Source: Termitomyces sp. T153
Taxonomy: Eukaryota; Basidiomycota; Agaricomycetes; Agaricales; Lyophyllaceae
Reading direction: 5' to 3'
Assembly (NCBI GenBank): GCA_018296165.2
Contig: JACKQL020000201.1
Coordinates: forward strand, 1 to 52,934
DNA length: 52,934 bases
Below, piece after piece: positions 44,802-52,934 of this stretch. The translations under genes and the position numbers were made by a program. The notes beneath the pieces are model-generated. The model was not told the DNA's origin, did not search any database, and saw nothing but the letters and a program-made list of their open reading frames with translations. Numbering within the stretch: the first letter of the stretch is position 1; the number at the start of each line of letters is the position of its first letter.

Positions 44802-45375
44802 AGGGCTGCTCAATTCATGTGGTACAGTTTGGTACAGTTTGAGCATGATTCCAAGTCCACTGTTGGCTTAGTATGGCCACCAGGAACCATCCCCGACCTC
44901 AGGTACACTCAGCTGGGCTAGTGGGTGCAGGCCTCAATTGTGCTTAGTGTTAAAGCACTGAAGTCCAAACAACATGTTGTGCTACCTTCATTGCTGATAT
45001 TAACTGTCCTTATAATCTACATTCTTTCTACATTTTCCTATTCAATGGATCCTTATAACAAGTAAGTATATAGAGGTAACAATCATCTTGATCAATGTTG
45101 CCATTAATAAGATCATCTGGGTTACCCAAGTTGGAAATGAAGAGTGGCTGCCTTAGAGATAGATTTTGTAGCTGGATTGAAGCAATTAGAAGGAGCTAGT
45201 GATGGAGAAGCTCAGAATTCATTAAATCTGAGAAGAAAAATGAGTTGTCATTAGTCATTCAATTAGCAACAGGCCATTCGAAGTATTCTCAACTGGATAG
45301 CAATGGTTCCCATTTGTGGAAGGCTTTTCCATGCTCAAGCTGTACCAAACTGTACCACATAAATTGAGCAGCCCT
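44802..45375. mobile_element. MITE-like element with 46-bp terminal inverted repeats
   Basis: Left end 44802-44847 begins AGGGCTGCTCAATT; right end 45330-45375 is its reverse complement with 44 of 46 positions identical. Each arm contains GGTACAGTTTGGTACAG. Total length is 574 bp with no coding capacity, so it needs a transposase in trans. If the repeat begins at the first G, the flanking trinucleotides are TAA and TAT, weakly suggesting a PIF/Harbinger-type 3-bp duplication; superfamily is not settled. Confidence 0.8.
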
Positions 45376-48300
45376 ATTGGTGTTGATTACAGCAATCACT
45401 ATTCAGTGTGAATATTTGTCAATATTGAGACCACATGTCAATGTGTTAATAACTACTTACCCATCATGGTGCTTGGCATGTCATCTGTACCTGCCAGACA
45501 TAAAATGGACAAAAGGCAGATAACTTGATTGATGTCCACTGTTCTGCTGCACTGTACATATGAGCTTGCTTTTCCAATCTTACACTCCATTCCTTATATA
45601 TATTTAACTTGAATCTCAGTTTGGCCCAGAAATCAAAGAATGTTACAGCCTTGGTCCTTTAGATTAGTTTGTCATGTGACTGCTATCATGATGGATGAAT
45701 TTGTTTCTCCTAGATGTTTTTAAGCATGGACATAGTCTGAAAGACAAGTTGAGCAATGAAGACACATTTTCTAATGAACAAAATTGGATTTAACAAGCAA
45801 ACAATAGACGCTATTTTTGGAGTACAAACTTCCTTTTGATAACAAGTCAGACCAGCCAGGCATCATGCCCACCTGTTTGGGGAAACTGGTACTGATTGAT
45901 GGGCCATGCAATGTGTTGGCAGCCAAGATCATACTATATTGAACCCTATCATTGTGCCTACCTATGCCATGACATGCTTGGTCAGCAAGTTCTCTTTCCC
46001 AGCACTTGGTCTAGATCCCTCTCCCAATTCCTTTACCTATTTGAAGGGTGAATAAAGAACCAACCACATTAAGAAGCAGTTCTCAATGTGGTCAAAGTTT
46101 TACTTATAAGCTGAATTGAATGTTAGTCAACATTAATCAACAATAGATGTGACAAAACATGCTTTGCTATGGCCTATTTTCACAGCTTTGGAAATGTAGG
46201 AAGTTTGGTCATGTTGTATTAAGAAACATATGAGGAAGGGTGCCCAGTCTGCACACATTATCAAGCAGCTTCTTTGATTGATGATGGCTAATGGTTATTT
46301 GGAACAGTCTTCATATATTTTGACTGTTTTCTGTGTTAGCACCTAACTACACCTCAATGTACATTATTTCTTGCATAACATTAAATTAAGGCTGGATTAT
46401 TTACTATAATGCTTTGTTTCAATTTGTCTTGAGTTCAATCCACTGACATGTGGGGCATTTTTCTAGAAATTTATTATGCAGAAAAGTATGTTAGTGAGTC
46501 TCATTGAGAGCTTACATACCATCTACAAACAATATTAGTCACAAAATTTACAATAATATATAATCCTAAATTTCCCCAGTAGCATGAAGTTGCTCATATT
46601 TTTAAGGACTTCAGGCTTGAGTTGAATATAATGAATCAATGGTATTTGGGAAGGATAAACTTAAAACAACATTGAAATATAGAAAGAGTATATGTATATG
46701 CTCAATACTTATTTGAATCTGAACTTGTGGTACATCTCATTTCTTGGACTGGCTGTCCAGCTATTTGTGCAAAAATCTAATCTGTGTGTAGCTCATATAG
46801 AGATCTCTTTGTCTCTCAGGAATCTGATCAACATGCAACTTACATGGTGTTAATTCATGTATTGATGAATTGTTATGACTACTTTGAGCAAGTGGAATCA
46901 CATCCTCTACTCTCTACCCATGGCCCAGAAAACACTTACTTCTGATCAGATTGTTGCTTAGGATCCACAATTTACTAAATCCCCTGATATTACTTGTGAA
47001 AAAGGTGAATGTAAGCTGGATAGGCTATATCCTTGACAAAGACAATGGGAAATGGACCAACTGGTCACACATGGTACAACTTTAGGAATATGCTGTTAAG
47101 CCACCTCCACACAGCAGTACAAACCTCATGCATATTATGCCCTTGAAGGTAACAATTGCCTTGCTTGCTCATTTAAAAAGAGAGCATCTTCACTATTGGA
47201 ACAGAAGCCATGTGCAGAACAGTGGGATCCTATGAGACTGTATCAGTATCTAAAAAAAGGTATGGGGGTGCCATACCTGTTCAACATGTATGTCTGCTCC
47301 AAGAGGGCCTCACAACAAAGTGCTCTTCCTCAGTATCTCTCACAAAATGGTGAACAGAATTTTCAAAAAGATAGATTGCTTTGATGCCAGCAAAAACTTC
47401 TGGCTATTCTTATGCCTATATTTGATCTATTATTATATTGTGCAACTTTACAGCTGTTGATAATGCCAAGAAATATGGCCCAGTCCTCAAAGACAAACAA
47501 ACTGTGATTAATACAGATAGAACAAATGCTGTGCCTATCAGCACAGCAAAAACCTCAAAGTAGGACAAAATAATCTGCAGTGGTTGTAGGGCCTGGAGAT
47601 GATCTAGCATTATAGGGGATAAATTACCCTGGTGTCTTTTTGAGTGTAGCAGTATAGTGGGAAAGACTGTGGAGGAAATTTGGAATGCTTGACTGGCACA
47701 TAGAGACATACATATGTAGTGTGTCATACAGTACAGCAGAATGTGCTGTTTGTTGTATAGTATGGCACTGGCAAAGTCTGCTACACCATAGTAGTACCCC
47801 CTACAAAGTAGTGTATGATATAGTGCTGTAGAGGGCTTACAAAGTGCTGTACTATACCTATCTAGTGGAATTCTTTAACCAGATCATTTCAAACTGAAGA
47901 TACTGCCACACATTCCAATCCTAGAGCAGCCAATATGACTGGGGTCAAATGCAGGTAAATTCCATCTGCTTGCACATGAAATTTCTTTTAGATAGTAACC
48001 ACCATTGTCTGGCTATCTCCTGTCACTACATAGGAAGCTGCTGTCAGCAGCAGATCTTCTCCTGAATAGTGACCTGCTGTTGCAGCTGGCCTGTTGCATC
48101 TGCTTGAAATACCATAATTCACTCTTATGAGCAGATCAGCAGTGGATCTGCCACCAGATAGTGACCTGCTTTTGTTACTGGCCCATTGCCATGCTTGTAA
48201 GACCAAAATCTGCTCCTATGAGCATATCCACCCACCATCAGCAGCAGGCTGCTGATAAGACTGGGTCTGGCCAGAGCTAGTGTCATCATTGGCTAAAAAG

Positions 48301-48900
48301 CCAGTTAAATGAACAGATTTGGTACCCACAGATTCTTTCAACATAGCAATATGAAAAAGCCAATATGAAGATCTATTTGACTCAAGAAATAATAAGAAAA
48401 GAACAGAAAATTAGCATTATGCCAGATGAACAAAATTAATGGAGAACCATCAACAGCAACAGTTTTCTTTGTAGGGATCAGATTCTTTGAAAGGCATCAA
48501 CCTTCTTTAGCAGCCATCAAACTTTCATCAAAGCATTAGATTCTTTGGAAGGTATCAATCTTTGTTGGCAGGTATGTTATTGGAGCTGCTGATTATTTTA
48601 CACATTTCTAATTTTTGAAAATTTCAATAGTGATTAGCAGACTATTTGCAATCAAAGAGGACAAGTTTTTTTCTCTTTTGCCTTAGATTCACTCAATTAA
48701 TATGATATTGATTTATTCTGTCCCTTATGTAGGGATATGATATGTACATTTGAATTCTACTGTTACAAATATTAACAAGTTAAAAAGTCCAAACATGCCC
48801 AACAAGTTCAAGAAGAGTTCACAAAATTTGAAGACAGTCCAATGGCCCCTCATCCTCTTCATGCTTTCTTGATCTCCTTGGTTGCTGGTTTCTTGGCATG
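45376..48900. other. Non-coding, CpG-depleted repeat DNA
   Basis: About 3.5 kb without a supportable gene; hardly any CpG (one at about 45805). It contains a short inverted-repeat block (47716-47870), a 92-bp tandem duplication (about 48040-48225), a perfect 20-bp palindrome at about 48237-48256 and a 58-bp tandem pair (48481-48575). ORFs are short and random in composition. Confidence 0.55.
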
Positions 48901-48931
48901 TGTCAAGTTTTGCTGACCATAGGGGCTCAGC
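48901..48931 (+). repeat. 31-bp LTR-A end fragment
   Basis: TGTCAAGTTTTGCTGACC through GGGGCTCAGC, the first 31 bp of an LTR-A, placed directly before a second complete LTR-A start at 48932. This looks like an LTR-A inserted just inside the end of an older LTR-A. Confidence 0.7.
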
Positions 48932-49996
48932 TGTCAGGTTCCACTGACCATGGAGGCTCAGCTACACTGGGCAAATCCTTATTAGGCAGACGTGATTCCT
49001 TGTACTGATAACTGGGCACTCGGAGAGGGTCTAAGTGTGGGGGGCTTGTGAGGGCAAGCAATGAGGAGTGATTTGAACAAGTCCAGGGTGGTCTAGAGGA
49101 GTCTAGGACAAGTTGCAGGGAAAGGGGCAGACTTGATGGGGTGTCAAGTACAAGTCCAGAAGCAAATATTGTAGGTGCAGAGTAAGCAGAGGCTATGCAA
49201 GTGATGGGAGCAGAGCCAGAGCTTGATGGAGAATCAATGGAGGTTGATAGCTTTTGGAACCAAGCAAGTAGTGAGGTCCGGAGTTGGTTTAACAAATGTT
49301 CAGGGGTCGTAATCATGAGTGCAGAGTTTGTAAGGGCATTAAGGTTGAGAGAACTTGGACACAATAATGGAAACAGAGTCAAATGAGACAAGATGGAGCT
49401 GAATGGAGCAAAACATAGTTGAAACAAGATTGAGATGAGAATGAAAATAGATTCAGGTGGAGATATGAAACAATAACAAGAGTGATAATGGAGATAGAGA
49501 CAAGATAAGACTGAGAGACTGAGATAAGAGAGAACATCACACAGAACATGAACACAAGACAGAGACAATCAAACCATAGGTAATGTTAAGCAATATCAAG
49601 ACTAGAGTACAAGGAGCTACTCTACAACTTATATATTGACTACTGAAGAGCTCCGGGGGACAGCAGGTGTGGCAGCAGGGCTTGGCAGAGCCACACTGGG
49701 TTGACAGGTGTCATTTGTGATTAGGAGGTGGGCCATGGTGATATTATGATGGGATCAGCTAAGAACATGGGTTGTCCTGAGATTGTCGTGGTACTCCAGA
49801 GTAGGTTGGGTGAACTAGGGTGATGAGCTGGTGATATATGACAGAGTCAGGAACAGTGGGGGAGGGTTCTCAGGGCTTGGGACTGTCAGGGGAAGTGTTG
49901 ATGGCTGTGGAGAAGGTGTTAGAGTGGGCCAGGGGGCCATTGGATTTGCCAGAGAAGCATCAGAGTTACCCAGAGTGGGCACAGAGGGTGTACAGG
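48932..49996 (+). mobile_element. LTR-A, copy 8, 3'-truncated
   Basis: Starts TGTCAGGTTCCACTGACC and follows LTR-A to about CCCAGAGTGGGCACAGAGGG, lacking the final ~80-100 bp including the ATGACA end. A reverse-strand Gypsy fragment follows. A TTATATAT block at about 49628-49636 matches the conserved core region. Confidence 0.75.
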
Positions 49997-50370
49997 TAGA
50001 TTGAGCTTATAGGCATGTGTTAAGACCTTCTGAAGGATCTTGAAAGGGCTGAGTTGTTTGTGATCAAGCTTAACAGAGGGCCTCTGGGTCTTGAGGTTTT
50101 GTCAATCAAGCCAAACCAAAGTGCTGGGGGACCAGTTGGGGCTGGAATCACATTGGACATCAGCATGTTTGGGGTAGGCTTGATTGGTAGTGTTGATTTT
50201 GTCCTAGAAAACTGGTGAAGGGATTGTGGCAACTTTGTAAGCAACATGAGAGGGGATATCCTTGAGGGATAGGATGAGCTGGAGGTGTTAACTCTTGTTG
50301 GCATAGAAGGAGGAAACTCTGGTGGCAGAGTTTGGCATGTTCTTGTAAGTGAATTTGGTGAGGGGGAGTT
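49997..50370 (-). pseudogene. Gypsy-2e integrase C-terminal fragment
   Basis: Minus strand encodes FTYKNMPNSATRVSSFYANK, LSLKDIPSHVAYKVAT and NQAYPKHADV, then a KTQRPSVKLDHKQLSPFKIL-type tail, matching 32455-32800 of Gypsy-2c. It is sandwiched between two partial LTR-A copies that overlap in content, with no LTR ends at either joint. Confidence 0.75.
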
Positions 50371-51046
50371 GCACATGTGCATGGAGTTTGTACTGATGTC
50401 AGAAATAAAAAGAACTTAGAGAAACAAAGAAAATTGAGATGAGATGGAGACAAGACAAGATGAGACTGAGAAAAAGATGGATTCAAGACTAAGAACAGAA
50501 ATAGGAACAGAAGGAGACACGAGACACAAGTAACCAGTTAATGTAATATCAAGACTAGAGTATAAGGATCTACTCTATGGTTTATATACTGACTACTGGA
50601 TAGCTCCAGAGTACAGCAGGTATGGTGGCAGGGCTCAACAGAGCTGTGCAGAGTCAATGAGTGTCAGGTACAATCAAGGGGGTGGGCCATGGCAACATTC
50701 TGATGAAATCAGCTGGGGACACAGGCCACTCCAGGGTTGTCATGACACTCTGGAGCAGATTGGGTGAGCCAGGGTGGTGAGCCAGAGACACATGACAGGG
50801 TCAGGAATGGTGGGGGAGGGTTCTAGGGGCTCAGGAGAGTCAAGCAGAGCATTGATGGCTGCAGAGAAGGTTGTTGGAGTTAGCCAGGGGGCCTGTTGGG
50901 GTTTGCTGGAGAAGCATCAGAGTTACCTGGGATGGCTGCAGAGGGTGTTCAATGTTTGGGGACTTTGGCAAGGCATTGGAGGAGGGGCTCTGGGGAGGCA
51001 AGTGGGCTGGGAACAATGTTGGGGGTCCAAGGAGTGGGTCATGACA
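50371..51046 (+). mobile_element. LTR-A, copy 9, 5'-truncated (5' LTR of the last element)
   Basis: Begins inside LTR-A at GCACATGTGCATGGAG and runs to the end GGAGTGGGTCATGACA at 51046. It is followed by TTATCCACCCCTCAGCATTG, the same leader seen after 11472. The missing first half is replaced by the Gypsy fragment. Confidence 0.75.
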
Positions 51047-51260
51047 TTATCCACCCCTCAGCATTGAGACCCTCAAGACATGGGGCCCAGCTCAAGGATT
51101 GGCAGGGCATGGGAATTGAAGTTGAGTAATATTGATCAAACCACAGTGAGTGGTGGCAGCATGGGGAATGAAGTTAAAGCATGGCCACTATTTATCAGGG
51201 GGTTCTTCCCAAGTCATTAAAAAGGGTCAGATGTACCCCAGGATTCCCTAACTTTCTACA

Positions 51261-52371
51261 ATGTCATCCTCTGCTTATTCTCCTGTGCCATCAGCATCAT
51301 CCTCAGCCTCCTCCAACTCTTCATCTTCAGGGGAGTCTGAGTCCCCCCATGGTTGTGGGCAGGTCAAAGCAATGTACCAAAGTTGTGAGTGCAGTCCTGC
51401 CTATTCTGTGCTCTGGAGCTCCTGACACATTGCTAGAATTGTCTGCAGTAGTGGCTGGCCCATTGGGGTTTTTGTCTTGCAGCAGAGCCCTAGTGGGGTC
51501 AGTTTTGGTGTTTGTGGGGCAATCTTTGCAGCCTAACTTTGGGCCAGAGGAGGTCCAGGCTGTACTGGAGGCATTGTGGGTTCCCCAGGCAGAGGTAACC
51601 CCAGAAAAGTTTACAGAGGCAGTGGAACAAGCACGGGGTCCCCCAACCTTGGAGTGGTGTCAGGCAGAGGCCCTGGTGAGTATTCCATGCCATTGCAACA
51701 AGTTTGAGCTGATTTGACTTCATAGTGTGCCCTTTATGCTTGCTGTGGTGACCACTGTAACTTCAAGGAGCCAGTGCTGGGGTCCCAGCAGGACATGTCA
51801 GTGTGTATCCCCTATTGGTCAAGGCATGAGAAGTGCCCCATCTCATTGAGTTGGCAGGCAGCCTACATATCAGAGGAGCAGGGATGGGACATGGAGTGGG
51901 TGGCTGTGCAGTTACTCAAGGGGCACAAGGGGAAGGTGTTGGGTCAGGGGTCCAGGGTGGAGTGTGGAGGCAGCATGGGGCAGTTGATGAAGGTGGGACC
52001 CCTGCAGGGCAGGCAGAGGGAAGGGGCCCCCACAACACATGACAAGGAGAAACAGAGGGCATCCCCCTCTCTGGAGGCAGGGCCCAGCAAGTGGCTGCAA
52101 GAGGAGGGAACAATGGCAGGTCCTCCAGAACCACATGATTACTCTCCTACATTGGGGGCCTTGATGGAGGGGTCTGGCGGGGGCCCCATTCCCTCTCCCA
52201 TTGTCCCCAAGATGTTTTGGCAGCAGCAGGCAAAGGCATTGTCTTGATAGCTGGCATTGCACAAGGAGGAGGTCTGGAGGATCACAGAGGACTGCAATGG
52301 GATTCAGTGGGTGCATGACAAGGTTTGGAGAGGTCAGGATTTGGCGTGAGGGGAGCTGGAGGAGGCTATAC
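51261..52371 (+). pseudogene. LTR-A element gag-like ORF, broken, copy 3
   Basis: The only coding content between the two LTRs at 50371-51046 and 52372 onward. The ATG at 51261 is 214 bp inside the 5' LTR end and gives MSSSAYSPVPSASSSASSN, an acidic Ser-rich start. After a frameshift the stretch to 51717 encodes LLELSAVVAGPLGFLS, PEEVQAVLEALWVPQAEVTP and EKFTEAVEQARGPPTLEWCQ. A further frame (51774-52247) carries GQLMKVGPLQGRQREGAPTT and SLEAGPSKWLQEEG. The purine-rich GTGAGGGGAGCTGGAGGAGG just before 52372 may be the polypurine tract. With no protease or polymerase, the copy is non-autonomous. Gag identity is inferred from position and repetition; no known domain is visible. Confidence 0.6.
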
Positions 52372-52934
52372 TGTCAGGTTCCACTGATGATGGGGGCTCA
52401 GTTACACTGGTGAGTCCTTACTAGGCAGACGCGATGTCCTGCACTTATAACCAAGCATCTGGTATTAGCGTGGAGGGACTTGCAAGGGGGAGCTAGGGGG
52501 TGGTCCAAGCAAGTCCGGAGTGGCTCGGGGGCATCTAAGACCAAGTATACTAGTCGTTGAACCTGGATGGGCGCCAAAACAAGTTTGTGGGCATGCAAAT
52601 AGAATGCGGGGTAAGTGGAGGCTTCATAGTTGATGGGGGATCACCAAGATGTGAGGGGTTCCTGGGCCAAGCGGGAGCGAGGTCTGGGGTTGTCGTAGGA
52701 ATGTTTGGATTGTAGCGTGCGCACAGAGTTTGTACTGTCATTGGAGATGAAAGGAACTTAGGAAGACAATTAGGAAGACAAAGGAACTATACACAGTCAA
52801 GAGGAGGTGGAGACAAGGTGAGACAAGACAGAGAACAGAGAAAGATTTGAAACTAAAAATAGAGATAGTGATGAGACAAAAGACAAGACATAGGAAACCG
52901 GTAAATGCAATATCAAGACTAAAGTACTAGGGGT
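52372..52934 (+). mobile_element. LTR-A, copy 10 (3' LTR), cut by the window edge
   Basis: TGTCAGGTTCCACTGATG start, followed by the conserved ACTAGGCAGACGCGATGTCC segment, continuing beyond the window. It retains more CpGs than most copies (for example TGTAGCGTGCGC), second only to 4685-5843, so this element appears relatively young. Confidence 0.8.

Noticed and set aside
51047..52371. Antisense gene captured by an LTR element
   Set aside because: I first oriented LTR-A by its TATATAAG motif, which would make the ORF antisense. The ATG at a constant 214-231 bp from one LTR end in three copies, and the purine-rich tract before the opposite LTR, fit the simpler reading that the ORF is sense.

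Overview
This window reads as an Agaricomycete-like (basidiomycete) nuclear genome segment that is mostly a retrotransposon graveyard. The evidence is a 13-exon cytochrome P450 gene whose twelve introns are 50-65 nt long, Ty3/Gypsy elements with chromodomains, and Ty1/Copia elements. No bacterial-type gene organisation, rRNA, tRNA or CRISPR array was seen. Species cannot be fixed from sequence alone.

Layout. 1-1.98 kb: unique, CpG-replete sequence with ends of small unknown genes. About 1.37-2.79 kb: two tandem copies of an unknown spliced gene fragment; the right copy has lost nearly every CpG. 3.27-5.84 kb: two copies of a ~1.05-1.16 kb long terminal repeat (LTR-A). 7.7-9.6 kb: a reverse-strand Copia relic. 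10.5-19.7 kb: a nested stack, in which an LTR-A element with a gag-like ORF adjoins an LTR-A copy, which is split by a Gypsy element (Gypsy-1, 5-bp target duplication CATTC), which is itself split by a solo LTR-B. 19.7-25.9 kb: two head-to-head Gypsy-2 relics, one split by a solo LTR-A (target duplication ATTGC). 27.4-33.6 kb: Copia-2, further LTR-A pieces and Gypsy-2c with a chromodomain. 33.8-36.2 kb: a reverse-strand LTR-A element with the same gag-like ORF. 36.2-41.6 kb: Gypsy-3 fused to Copia-1. 41.7-43.9 kb: the one clearly intact gene, a 511-residue P450 on the minus strand. 44.8-45.4 kb: a 574-bp element with 46-bp terminal inverted repeats. 45.4-48.9 kb: non-coding repeats. 48.9-52.9 kb: LTR-A and Gypsy chimeras, then a short LTR-A element carrying only the gag-like ORF, running off the window edge.

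What ties it together. Almost all repeat DNA is CpG-depleted, with TG/CA at positions where better-preserved relatives have CG. CpG-normal islands remain at 1-1.9 kb, over one LTR-A (4.69-5.84 kb), from ~40.96 to ~44.7 kb around the P450, and to a lesser degree over the last LTR. This is the expected footprint of long-term cytosine methylation of repeats with deamination, stopping at sharp borders near live genes. The decay also accounts for several catalytic-residue losses in the retroelement proteins. Orientation of LTR-A was set from the gag-like ORF that starts 214-231 bp inside one LTR end in three copies.
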